A program made the position numbers and the translations under genes. A DNA stretch of 64,000 nucleotides from assembly GCA_042140185.1 (NCBI GenBank), contig CP159477.1, forward strand, positions 1,426,001-1,490,000. Direction: 5' to 3'. The notes beneath the pieces were generated by a model. That model did no database searches. It was not told the origin of the DNA and was given only the letters and a program-made list of their open reading frames with translations. Positions 55,163 to 63,275 of this stretch are shown in pieces (the stretch's first letter is position 1; each line of letters opens with the position of its first letter). Source of the DNA: JANSXG01 sp024743075 (GTDB taxonomy: Bacteria > Planctomycetota > Phycisphaerae > Phycisphaerales > UBA1924).

Positions 55163-55555
55163 GTGCTGCCTGCCGTGCTTTTACTAGGAAATTCTGCCGG
55201 TACCGCCCCTGACCCGGACGCCACCGATCGGCTTCGCATCCTCCTCTGGGCGGGCGTCGTGGTTCTGTCGCTGCTTTTCGGGCTCGTCCTGCTGCTGACG
55301 GTGCTTCGCGTGGTGCGTCGACGGTACTTCCGGAAGCAGCGAGCCGCCGCCGCGCGCGTCAGCGCGCCATGGGAGGAGGCCGGACAACGCGTCCACCCGG
55401 TCGAGGGCGGCCAACTCGTCGAGGGGGCAACGCCAGATGACGACCCCGAGGGCTACCGGAAGCAACTTGAGCAGTTGTCCGACGACCCCAACGACGATAC
55501 AGGCCCGCTGCCCGGTGACGACGAGGGTGATGAAGACGACGACCGGGACTGGTAG
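55163..55555 (+). CDS. Small single-pass membrane protein with acidic tail
   Basis: A 130-residue protein of unknown function. A short N-terminal hydrophobic segment (LPAVLLLGNSAG) may be a signal; a firm helix follows (ILLWAGVVVLSLLFGLVLLL), then a basic patch (RVVRRRYFRKQRAAA) and a tail of about 60 residues that is strongly acidic (DDDP, DDEGDEDDDRD). The topology suggests a cytoplasmic tail. GTG 55163 is chosen because the -10-like TATACT sits 6 nt upstream; the open frame runs further up without coding signs. Confidence 0.55.
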   Translation: MLPAVLLLGNSAGTAPDPDATDRLRILLWAGVVVLSLLFGLVLLLTVLRVVRRRYFRKQRAAAARVSAPWEEAGQRVHPVEGGQLVEGATPDDDPEGYRKQLEQLSDDPNDDTGPLPGDDEGDEDDDRDW

Positions 55556-55581
55556 GCCGGAGCGACCGGCCCGTCAGCCGA

Positions 55582-56129
55582 TCAGCGGTTCACCCGTGTC
55601 ATGCCGAGAGCCCGGCGGAGGTCGCTGAGTTGGCCGGCGTGTAGCGCGTTGTGCAGGCTGACGCGGATCACCAGATCACGGAGCGGATACTCCGTCTCGC
55701 CCCACGCGATGGAGTCGGCGAGGTCCTCGTCGCTTGCCGCGGCAATCGTGTCCGCTAGCGTTTCGATCGCCTGGTCGAAGCACTCGACGCAGACATCCAG
55801 CGTGGGCCAGAGACTCGGCTCATCGGTAGGACTCGACCCGACAGCCACGGCGTCGGAATCGAACCGCGACGTCGTGCCGCGTCGCCCGTCGCCACCGGTG
55901 GATGTGAGGAAGAAATCCGAGGGCAGGCTCGGCCCGCCGGCCCGCTCTGCGAGTCGGCCCATCGTGAAGTGCAGTGCCCGAGGATCCACGCAACATGGTT
56001 CGGCAGGCCGGGTGCCTGGGTGGTCCGAATCTCGTCGGTGAAACCGATCAGAAACCGCTTCAGCATCGGCGCCGAAGAGCGGGCGGTGTGAGCCAGGGCA
56101 CGGGCTGCCGGGGAAGAGGTCGCGGGCAT
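55582..56129 (-). CDS. DinB-like protein (one frameshift)
   Basis: Four-helix-bundle protein of the DinB/YfiT type, about 182 residues after repair. The first frame gives MLKRFLIGFTDE and LPNHVAWILGH; the second gives LHFTMGRLAERAGG and later DLVIRVSLHNALHAGQLSDL. Adding one C near 55970-55976 joins them into HVAWILGHLHFTMGRLAER, the normal metal-site region, with a second His pair near the end (HNALHAGQL). Many members bind metal and use bacillithiol or other thiols as cofactors; the substrate here is unknown. It lies 37 bp after queC in the same direction. Confidence 0.78.
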
Positions 56130-56166
56130 GGTTCGCTCTCGATCTGGTGGGATTCGGACTCTGCAA

Positions 56167-56883
56167 TCAGGCATGTTCATCGGAAACCGCTGGGTCCACA
56201 AGCCCCAGCGCCGCAAACGCCTGCATCCGTATGCGGCAGGAGTCGCATCGCTGACACGGACGCCAGCCGCGATCCCCGACCGATTCGGGGTCGTAGCACG
56301 AGTGGGTTTGGGCGTAATCCACGCCCAGATCCATCCCACGCCGGATAATCTCCGGCTTCGTGAGTCGCAGAAGCGGCGTCCGGATCCGGGGGCCGCGGCC
56401 CTCGATCCCCGCTTTCGTCGCGAGGTCCGCCATTTGCTGGTAGGCCTCGATGAACTCCGGGCGACAGTCCGGGTACCCGGAATAATCCACGGCGTTCACT
56501 CCGGCGAAGATCGCCTTCGCGCCCAACACCTCGGCGTAGCCAAGGGCATACGACAGAAAAATCGTGTTCCGTGCGGGGACGTAGGTCACCGGGATGCCCT
56601 GCTCACCCGGGGAAGATCCCGGCTCGCCTTTCGGAACGTCGAAATCGTCGGACGTCAGGGCCGAACCGCCGAAGGCGCGGAGATCAATCTGGATCACCCG
56701 ATGAGAGGACGCCCCGAGCGACTCCGCCACCGACGCCGCCGCCTCGAGTTCGGCCTGATGACGCTGGCCGTAGCTCACCGTAAGACAGTGGCACTCGAAA
56801 CTCTCCTGGCGAGCGATCGCGAGGCAGGTGGCCGAATCGAGGCCTCCCGAGAGCAGAACAACGGCAATTGGCGAGTCGGTCAT
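56167..56883 (-). CDS. queC: 7-cyano-7-deazaguanine synthase
   Basis: Turns 7-carboxy-7-deazaguanine into preQ0 with ATP and ammonia, on the way to queuosine. 238 residues. VVLLSGGLDSATCLAIAR is the PP-loop, TYVPARNTIFLSYALGYAE and NAVDYSGYPDCRPEF are family motifs, and CYDPESV with CQRCDSC supplies the zinc Cys. ATG 56883 has no strong Shine-Dalgarno. No queD, queE or queF gene is adjacent. A degenerate relative is encoded at 51969-52577. Confidence 0.95.
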   Translation of the reverse strand: MTDSPIAVVLLSGGLDSATCLAIARQESFECHCLTVSYGQRHQAELEAAASVAESLGASSHRVIQIDLRAFGGSALTSDDFDVPKGEPGSSPGEQGIPVTYVPARNTIFLSYALGYAEVLGAKAIFAGVNAVDYSGYPDCRPEFIEAYQQMADLATKAGIEGRGPRIRTPLLRLTKPEIIRRGMDLGVDYAQTHSCYDPESVGDRGWRPCQRCDSCRIRMQAFAALGLVDPAVSDEHA

Positions 56884-57044
56884 GAAGCCGTCACGATAGT
56901 GAACCGAACGGCGGGTGTGCCGATGAGTCACCCGGATTTCCACCGAGATCGGCGGAGCGATGCTCCACTGGAACACCGGCCACCGATCGGGTATTCTCTC
57001 CGACCCGGTTCACCCCGGCCTGGCCATCTGGCCTCCCCCATCCT

Positions 57045-57128
57045 GCCCGGGTGGCGGAACTGGCAGACGCGCTACCTTGAGGTGGTAGTTCCGGAAACGG
57101 AGTGGAGGTTCGAATCCTCTCCCGGGCA
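57045..57128 (+). tRNA. tRNA-Leu (anticodon GAG)
   Basis: Acceptor stem GCCCGGG/CCCGGGC, anticodon stem CTACC/GGTAG with loop TTGAGGT (anticodon GAG, leucine), a long variable arm as in class II tRNAs, and T-arm GAGG-TTCGAAT-CCTC. Discriminator A; CCA not encoded. Confidence 0.95.
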
Positions 57129-57140
57129 CTTTTACGAACG

Positions 57141-57172
57141 ACGCCGCTCCACAACGGAGCGGCGTTTTCGTT
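57141..57172 (+). terminator. Terminator after tRNA-Leu
   Basis: A perfect 10-bp stem (57141-57150 with 57156-57165) with a 5-nt loop is followed by TTTCGTT. Confidence 0.83.
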
Positions 57173-57190
57173 GATACGCGGCGAATCGGG

Positions 57191-58675
57191 TCACGCGTTC
57201 ATCGAATCCGCCTCGATCAGCGGTCCAAGCGCCCGCCTCATGATCTTGCCGGTCGGGTTCCGAGGCAGTTCATCGAGTACCCGAATCTCGCGCGGTATCT
57301 TGTATCCGGCGAGCGACTGCTTGCAGTGGGATTTCAACGCCCCCTCGTCGAAACTCGCTCCTTCTTCCAACTCCACGAACGCGACGGGCAGTTCGCCTCG
57401 GATGCTGCAACTCCGACCGATGACGGCTGAGGCGTGAATCGACGGGTGCGCGTTGAGCACCTCCTCGATCTCGCGCGGGAAGACATTTTCGCCGCCGACG
57501 ATGAGCATCTCTTTCAGGCGACCGGTGATGAACAGGTGGCCGTCCTTATCCATCCGGCCGATGTCACCGGTGCGGAAGAAACCGGCCTCGTCGAACGCCT
57601 GCGCGGTTTCGTCTTCGAGCTTGAAGTAGCCCTTCATGATGTTCGGCCCACGGAAGCGGATCTCTCCCTCGCAGCCAGCTTCTAGCTTCTTCTCCGTCTC
57701 AGGATCGACGATCCGGCAGTCCAGGCGCGGCACGCACGGGCCGACGGAGTGGCGCTTGTAGTCCCACGGCTGGCACATGTTCGTAACCGGCGATGTCTCC
57801 GTGAGGCCGTAGCCCTCGGAAATGCGGACCTCAAAGCGCTCGTTGAACCGCTGCGCGATGTCGTCCGGAAGCGGCTCCGCTCCCGACACCGCGTAGCGCA
57901 GAGAGCGAAAATCGCCGGGCCCGGCGTTCTTGAGTTTGAGCAGGGCGCCGTACATCGACGGGATGCCGATGAACGCATGGGGTTTGTGCTTGCGGACCAG
58001 CTTGACAATCTGCTGCGGCACGAATCGCGCGGTGTAGATCGCGCGGTTGCCGATTGTCAGAGGCAGGATGGTGAGCACCGTCAACCCGAAAGAGTGGAAC
58101 TGCGGGAGCACACCGAGCAGCGTCGAGTCCTTCGTGAACCGAGCGTGCTCGACGGCCTGTTGAACGTTCGCCTGGAGGTTGCCGTGTGTGAGCATCACGC
58201 CCTTCGGCTTGCCGCTCGTGCCAGAGGTGTAGAGCAGGACCGCCAGGTCGTCGTCGGACGCGCGTGCTGGCAGGCGGATATCAGGAAAGCCCTTGAACGA
58301 CAACGAGTCCATGCGTGTCAGCGTCTTGACCTGCGGCTCATAGCCCAGAAAGTCGAGCAGTTTCGACGCGCTAATAACAATGTCGGTCTCGCAGTCGTCG
58401 ATGACATACTGCAGTTCCTGCTCGCGCAGCAGGTAGTTCAACGGGACTGCCGTCCGACCGAGGATCCAGCACGCGAGCGCCGCGACCGGGAACGCCCCAG
58501 AAGTCGGGAGCATCACGCCGACATTCCGGGTCTGGCTCTTGGCCTCGATGTGGCTCGCCATGTGCAACGCCGCGACCAGCAATTCGATGCGCTTCCACTC
58601 GCGTTGGTCATCGACCATTGCGACTTCAAACGGACGAGTCAGACAACGGCGGAGGATCGGCCAGTGGACGCTCAT
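57191..58675 (-). CDS. AMP-binding acyl-CoA/acyl-ACP ligase
   Basis: A 494-residue adenylate-forming enzyme that activates a carboxylic acid, probably a fatty acid. Core motifs: LLYTSGTSGKPKGVMLTHGN (phosphate loop), ISEGYGLTETSPV, GWIL-like hinge written FRTGDIGRMDKDGHLFITGR, and PRNPTGKIMRR with the catalytic Lys. The best fit is the acyl-ACP synthetase half of Aas-like proteins, but no acyltransferase domain is attached. ATG 58675 has AAAGGAG at good spacing. It is divergent from the DUF4139 gene (197 bp between starts). Confidence 0.9.
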   Translation of the reverse strand: MSVHWPILRRCLTRPFEVAMVDDQREWKRIELLVAALHMASHIEAKSQTRNVGVMLPTSGAFPVAALACWILGRTAVPLNYLLREQELQYVIDDCETDIVISASKLLDFLGYEPQVKTLTRMDSLSFKGFPDIRLPARASDDDLAVLLYTSGTSGKPKGVMLTHGNLQANVQQAVEHARFTKDSTLLGVLPQFHSFGLTVLTILPLTIGNRAIYTARFVPQQIVKLVRKHKPHAFIGIPSMYGALLKLKNAGPGDFRSLRYAVSGAEPLPDDIAQRFNERFEVRISEGYGLTETSPVTNMCQPWDYKRHSVGPCVPRLDCRIVDPETEKKLEAGCEGEIRFRGPNIMKGYFKLEDETAQAFDEAGFFRTGDIGRMDKDGHLFITGRLKEMLIVGGENVFPREIEEVLNAHPSIHASAVIGRSCSIRGELPVAFVELEEGASFDEGALKSHCKQSLAGYKIPREIRVLDELPRNPTGKIMRRALGPLIEADSMNA

Positions 58676-58720
58676 GCGGGCTCCTTTGGTGAGACTGATT
58701 CGGCTAGTAGATACTAACAT

Positions 58721-58749
58721 TTGCCACGAATGCTGTCCAGACAAATACT
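58721..58749 (+). promoter_or_regulatory. Sigma-70-like promoter for the DUF4139 gene
   Basis: TTGCCA (58721-58726, five of six to consensus), a 17-bp spacer, and AATACT (58744-58749, four of six). It would give a leader of about 115 nt before ATG 58873. Confidence 0.35.
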
Positions 58750-58872
58750 TGCGGAGTTTCGACGGCATCGACTGAACCGTGTCATCGCGACCGGGGTACC
58801 AAGAGGGGCTCCGGTTGCGACAGCCGCATGTTGCCGCGGCAATCCGGGCACCAATTCCAAAGGAGGGTTCTG

Positions 58873-60666
58873 ATGACGACGCGTTCACTGATCGCCGGGC
58901 TGCTTGCTGCTTCCGCTGGGACAACTCTGGCTCCAACGACATGGGCCGACGCCGCGAGTCGGGCAGAGCATCGCCTCAGCGGTGAAATCGAAGCGGTCAC
59001 CGTGTATCGCGGGCAGGCCCTGGTCACTCGCTCGCTCAATCTGGATTTTGCACCCGGCATTCACGAAGTCGTGGTGAGCGACCTGCCGGCGCACCTCGTC
59101 GAGGGCAGTCTGCACGCGGAGGCCGGCGCGGACGTAAGTATTCGCTCCGTGCGGTACCGCGAACAGCCCGTGCGAACCGACGTGCGAGAGGAAGTCCAGC
59201 AGATCGACGCCCAACTTGATGAACTGCGGTCCTCGCTCGCTCGACTCAGCCGGCGCTCCGAGACCATCGAAGGCCGGAAAGCTTACGTCAAGAATCTCGA
59301 GAGTTTTACCACACAGAACGCGATGGCCGAACTGTCCAAAGGCGTCCTCGACGCCGGCACGCTCAAGGAACTCAGCGAGTTCATTTTCGCCGAGCAGGAG
59401 AAGATCGAGGAGCAGGAAATCGAGTTGCGCGAGCAACGCGAGGAAGTAGAGGCCGAGATCCAGCTGCTTGAGCGGGAGAAGAACGCGCTCGGCGCTCGCT
59501 CGACCCGAACCGCGCGCGAAGCCGTGATCATGGTTGAGACACGGAACGGACCAGATCAGGACCTCGACCTGCGGTACCTCGTCAACCGGGCGAGTTGGGA
59601 TCCTTCGCACACGGTCCGGGCGGATATCTCGGGCGAAGAACTGGTCGCGGAGTATTTCGCGTCTATCCAGCAAACCAGCGGCGAGGACTGGAACGATGTC
59701 GAGATGAAGTTGTCGACCGCTACCCCGTCGCTGGTCGCCAAGGCGCCACAACTGACATCGCTCCGCCTCGTCCTGACCCCGAACGGTTCGCAGGCTCGCC
59801 AGTCCAGCAAGTACGACCGTGATGCGCTCATCCAGCGTCAGATTGCTGCCGACCAGTTGCGCCAGTCCAACGTGGCGGTCTTCGGCAACTCTCGGAGCGC
59901 GACCGACAACTTCGCCGACCTCGACAGTTCGTTGAACCGCATCGCGATGGACTACCAGATCCTCGAACTGCAGGCCGGCACGACGATCAGCGCCGTCGAG
60001 CAGGCGTCAACATCCAGCGCAGGACACACGGTGACTTACACGATCCCCGGGCGCACATCACTCCCGAGCCGGGCTGAACGTCAGTCGATCCAGATCGCCG
60101 CAACACCGCTCGAAGGCAAGTTCTACAAGGTCGCGATCCCGCTTCTGACCAGCTTCGTCTACGAGGAAGCCATGGTCGTCAACGAGTCTTCCAATGTGCT
60201 GCTCTCCGGCCCGGTGACGACCTACGCGGACGGGCAGTTCGTGGGCTACAGCATGTTCGACGACATCGCGATGGGCGAGCGGATGATCGTCGGGCTCGGC
60301 ATCAACTCCGACCTCCGCAGCGAACGGGTCGTCATCGATCAGCGGGAAGACATCCAGGGCGGCAACCAGATCGTCACGCTGACGGTTCGGCTTTCCGTGC
60401 AGAACTTTGGCAGCAAGGACGCTCTGGTGCGCCTCATCGATCGGCTGCCGCAGGTCGATCCGCAGCAGGTCCAGTTGGAGATCGTGGAAGACGGCGCGGC
60501 GAGCAGCCCGTTCGTCGACGATCCGGAAGCGGTTCTGACCGATGGGCGGATCGCGTGGAACCTCCGTGTTCCGGCAAAGTCAATCGCCGACGATGCGGCG
60601 TCGGTGACCTACACCATCCGGATCGCACACGATCGCCAGATGAGCCTTACCGGCGGCACCCCGTAA
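58873..60666 (+). CDS. DUF4139 / mucoidy-inhibitor-like exported protein
   Basis: A 597-residue exported protein. The signal peptide ends near TWADA. The N-terminal ~100 residues match the DUF4140-like start (EIEAVTVYRGQALVTRSLNL, VVSDLPAHLVEGSLH), a coiled coil of about 120 residues follows (QQIDAQLDELRSSLARLSRR and on), and the C-terminal DUF4139 region begins RYLVNRASWDPSHTVRAD. Related proteins occur in many bacteria; function is not settled. The start is well supported: AGGAGG lies 6 nt before ATG 58873. Confidence 0.88.
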   Translation: MTTRSLIAGLLAASAGTTLAPTTWADAASRAEHRLSGEIEAVTVYRGQALVTRSLNLDFAPGIHEVVVSDLPAHLVEGSLHAEAGADVSIRSVRYREQPVRTDVREEVQQIDAQLDELRSSLARLSRRSETIEGRKAYVKNLESFTTQNAMAELSKGVLDAGTLKELSEFIFAEQEKIEEQEIELREQREEVEAEIQLLEREKNALGARSTRTAREAVIMVETRNGPDQDLDLRYLVNRASWDPSHTVRADISGEELVAEYFASIQQTSGEDWNDVEMKLSTATPSLVAKAPQLTSLRLVLTPNGSQARQSSKYDRDALIQRQIAADQLRQSNVAVFGNSRSATDNFADLDSSLNRIAMDYQILELQAGTTISAVEQASTSSAGHTVTYTIPGRTSLPSRAERQSIQIAATPLEGKFYKVAIPLLTSFVYEEAMVVNESSNVLLSGPVTTYADGQFVGYSMFDDIAMGERMIVGLGINSDLRSERVVIDQREDIQGGNQIVTLTVRLSVQNFGSKDALVRLIDRLPQVDPQQVQLEIVEDGAASSPFVDDPEAVLTDGRIAWNLRVPAKSIADDAASVTYTIRIAHDRQMSLTGGTP

Positions 60667-60686
60667 GCGCCTGCGAGCGGAACCGG

Positions 60687-61739
60687 TCACGGCGACGACT
60701 CACCGCTCCCCTCAAAGAACGGGGCTCCCGTTCGGGGGGAGGGCAGTCGCTCGCCCAATTCTTCGATGAGTTGACGATCCGGCTGCGTCAGGTCGCCCGG
60801 CGCTGGCGTGACGATCTTGATCACCGCGTAGAAATCGCCGGTGGGCGGTGTCCCGCCCTTTTTCGAAGCCTTGGTGGTATCACAGATGCCGTGCCCGCGC
60901 ATGCGCAGGCGCTGACCGCTCTGCGAGCCGGGGGGCACGGTCAGGTCGACCGAGCCTTTGAGCAGCGGAACATTGACCGTCGTACCGAGCGTCGCCTCTG
61001 CGATCGTAAGCGGAAGGTCGATAAGCACATCGAGCGGCTTGCCCGAGTCCCGCCGGAAGTGCGGGTGCTTGCCGATGTGGACCGTCGCGATCAGATCGCC
61101 CGCAGTGCCCGTCGTACCAGCTCCGCGTGCCGGATGGCCTGCGCCGCGGACCCGGAGTTTCTTGCCGTCTTCGATGCCGGGCGGCACCGTGATGTCGATC
61201 GTCTGCGTGCTCCCGCCCCGCTGGACGCGGACGGACTCATTGCCGCCTCGGACGGCCGTCATGAAAGTGATGTGCAGGTCGGTGGTGATGTCCTCGCCGC
61301 GCATCGGACGGGATCGCGCCCTCGCCCCGCCCCGAGTACGGCCCCCGAAAGGCGACCCACCGGGGGAGCGCCCGCCGACGCCGAACACCTCTTCGAAGAT
61401 AGAACCGATATCGTCTTGGTCGAACCCCGGCATACCGCCACCGGAGCCGCCGACATTGGACCATGTGTAGGTTCCGCCCGGTCGCCCGCCTTGCCCGGGT
61501 CCCGGGCCGGCGGTACCCGCGTATGCGTGTCCGAAGCGGTCATATCTGGACCGCTTCTCAGCGTCGGACAACACCTCATACGCCTCGGAGATCTCCGCAA
61601 ACTTCTTCGCGGCGTCCTCGCCCTTGTTCACATCGGGATGGTACTCCCGCGCGAGTTTGCGATAGGCGCGCTTGATATCGTCTTCGCTGGCGCTGCGAGA
61701 GACCCCGAGAATGTCGTAGTAATCACTCTTTGAAGGCAT
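60687..61739 (-). CDS. J-domain co-chaperone of the CbpA type (no zinc finger)
   Basis: A 350-residue Hsp40. The J domain (~5-70) has YYDILGVSRSASEDDIKRAY and the HPD motif in REYHPDVNKGEDA. A Gly-rich linker follows, then two C-terminal substrate domains (VPPGIEDGKKLRVRGAG, PLTIAEATLGTTVNVP, VPPGSQSGQRLRMRG). The CxxCxGxG zinc repeats of DnaJ are absent, so it is a CbpA/DnaJ-class-B protein. It should stimulate DnaK. No Shine-Dalgarno is obvious before ATG 61739. It is convergent with the DUF4139 gene. Confidence 0.93.
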   Translation of the reverse strand: MPSKSDYYDILGVSRSASEDDIKRAYRKLAREYHPDVNKGEDAAKKFAEISEAYEVLSDAEKRSRYDRFGHAYAGTAGPGPGQGGRPGGTYTWSNVGGSGGGMPGFDQDDIGSIFEEVFGVGGRSPGGSPFGGRTRGGARARSRPMRGEDITTDLHITFMTAVRGGNESVRVQRGGSTQTIDITVPPGIEDGKKLRVRGAGHPARGAGTTGTAGDLIATVHIGKHPHFRRDSGKPLDVLIDLPLTIAEATLGTTVNVPLLKGSVDLTVPPGSQSGQRLRMRGHGICDTTKASKKGGTPPTGDFYAVIKIVTPAPGDLTQPDRQLIEELGERLPSPRTGAPFFEGSGESSP

Positions 61740-61788
61740 AGGTCGTCAGCATGGTATCCGCGCCGGACGCGATTTATCACCTGTGGGA

Positions 61789-62589
61789 TCAGGTGGACCG
61801 CGGATGCCCGAACTCCTCGGCAAGCAGTCGGGCGACCCCGAGCTGACCGGCATCGCCCGCGTTCGACGACAGTCCTCTGACATCAACAATCAACGGACCG
61901 GCTCTCGACCCCGTCGAGAGGGCGACGCGATAGGACAGCAGATCGAGAGCACCCTCGCCCGGGGCGACCCGGCCCGAGGATGCGAGGTCGCACAAGCGTG
62001 CCGACGCGAGCAATCCGGATGAAGTGGCTTCGGAGACCGCTTGGGCGGGGTCGGCCGAGGCGAGGATGATCTCCGCCGGATCGACGCCGACGCGGACAGG
62101 GCCCTCTGGCACGACGGTCTCCGGCCAAGGGTAGATATGGTTCGCGACGACCACATCCACCGCTGCCGCGCGAGCAGCGACCTCAGCGAGCACCGCCCCC
62201 CCACTTTGCCACGGGATGGCGCACGAGAGAATCCGTTCCCCGTTCGTGAGTTCGGCGAGATCGGCGACAAACTGCACCGCGTCGCCCAGCGCGCCGACGA
62301 CGCGATCAACCCTCGTCTCGTCGGAGAAATGAGCCTTGGGTATCCAGAGGTCGATGCCACTGCACCGCAACTCGTGACGGCGGATGTGCGCTGCCAGGTC
62401 TCGCCGAGCCGATCGGCCGAGATCGCGCGGTCGGGTCAACGGGTCGGCGCCATTCAGCTGGATCGCGTGGTATTGGGCGGACCGAGCGAACTCGAGCGTG
62501 CCCCGAATGTCTTGAATCCGACCTTCGGCATCGCGCAGACCCGCAGAGCTCAGGGAGAGTTCGAATGTCGGAAGGGCGAAAGCGTCCAT
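61789..62589 (-). CDS. TIM-barrel (xylose-isomerase-like) family protein
   Basis: A 266-residue cytoplasmic protein. Its pattern (FELSLSSAGL, EFARSAQYHAIQLNG, LRCSGIDLWIPKAHF, VDVVVANHIYPWP, VRVGVDPAEIILA) fits the sugar-phosphate isomerase/epimerase TIM-barrel superfamily. I do not see all metal ligands of xylose isomerases, so the reaction is open. ATG 62589 lies inside an open frame that extends a further 12 codons. It overlaps nothing and is divergent from the membrane-protein gene (68 bp between starts). Confidence 0.65.
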   Translation of the reverse strand: MDAFALPTFELSLSSAGLRDAEGRIQDIRGTLEFARSAQYHAIQLNGADPLTRPRDLGRSARRDLAAHIRRHELRCSGIDLWIPKAHFSDETRVDRVVGALGDAVQFVADLAELTNGERILSCAIPWQSGGAVLAEVAARAAAVDVVVANHIYPWPETVVPEGPVRVGVDPAEIILASADPAQAVSEATSSGLLASARLCDLASSGRVAPGEGALDLLSYRVALSTGSRAGPLIVDVRGLSSNAGDAGQLGVARLLAEEFGHPRST

Positions 62590-62657
62590 GGGACTTCTTT
62601 TCGCAGACCGGATCGTTTCTGGCAAGCGGCTATCATTCCCCTCCCGAGGGAGATTTC

Positions 62658-63275
62658 ATGGCCGAGACCGAATCGACATCGCATCGCCGGACGATCGAAG
62701 GGCTGGCCGAAGCCGGGAGCACGCTCTCGCTGGGGCTGTGGGCCGGGGTGTTGCTGATGGTCGGCGTCACCGCCGCCGTTTCCTTCCCGCTGATGGCGGA
62801 TCTCGATGTCCGGATCCCGGGATACGAGTCGTTCGATGGCGAACACCATCGCATCGCCGCGGGACAAGTGTTGAACCGGGCGTTCCTGATTTCGGACTGG
62901 ATAGGCCTCGTTTGCCTGGCTGTGGCCATTGTTTGCATCGGCGTGCTCTGGGGAATGAGCAAGCCGGACTTCCGGCGGGTCCGGCCGGGCTTGGTTCTGC
63001 GACTCGCTTCCCTCAGTGTCCTCGCGATCATCACGATCTTTCAGACGGCCGCGTTTCGACCGAGTCTGAACTCGAAATTCGAGCAGCTCTGGGGGGCCGC
63101 CCAACGAGGCGAGAACGAACGAGCAGCCGAGATCCGTGATCGGCTGGCCCCCCAGCACGCGAAAGCGAGTTTCCTGCTGGCGACCCAGTTCACGCTCGTG
63201 CTCGTTGCGGGGCTCAGTGGCGGATTCGATGGCGCGACTCGTCGCAGCCGCGAAGCGGAAGACGAGTCGGCATGA
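62658..63275 (+). CDS. Small integral membrane protein
   Basis: A 205-residue protein with four predicted helices: LGLWAGVLLMVGVTAAVSF, WIGLVCLAVAIVCIGVLW, LASLSVLAIITIFQTAAF and FLLATQFTLVLVAGLSGGF. The loop between helices 1 and 2 and the one before helix 4 are polar. It resembles DUF4149-like proteins, but I am not sure. ATG 62658 follows GAGGGAG at 6 nt. Its stop overlaps the ATG of the endonuclease III gene by 4 bp, so the two are coupled. Confidence 0.72.
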   Translation: MAETESTSHRRTIEGLAEAGSTLSLGLWAGVLLMVGVTAAVSFPLMADLDVRIPGYESFDGEHHRIAAGQVLNRAFLISDWIGLVCLAVAIVCIGVLWGMSKPDFRRVRPGLVLRLASLSVLAIITIFQTAAFRPSLNSKFEQLWGAAQRGENERAAEIRDRLAPQHAKASFLLATQFTLVLVAGLSGGFDGATRRSREAEDESA

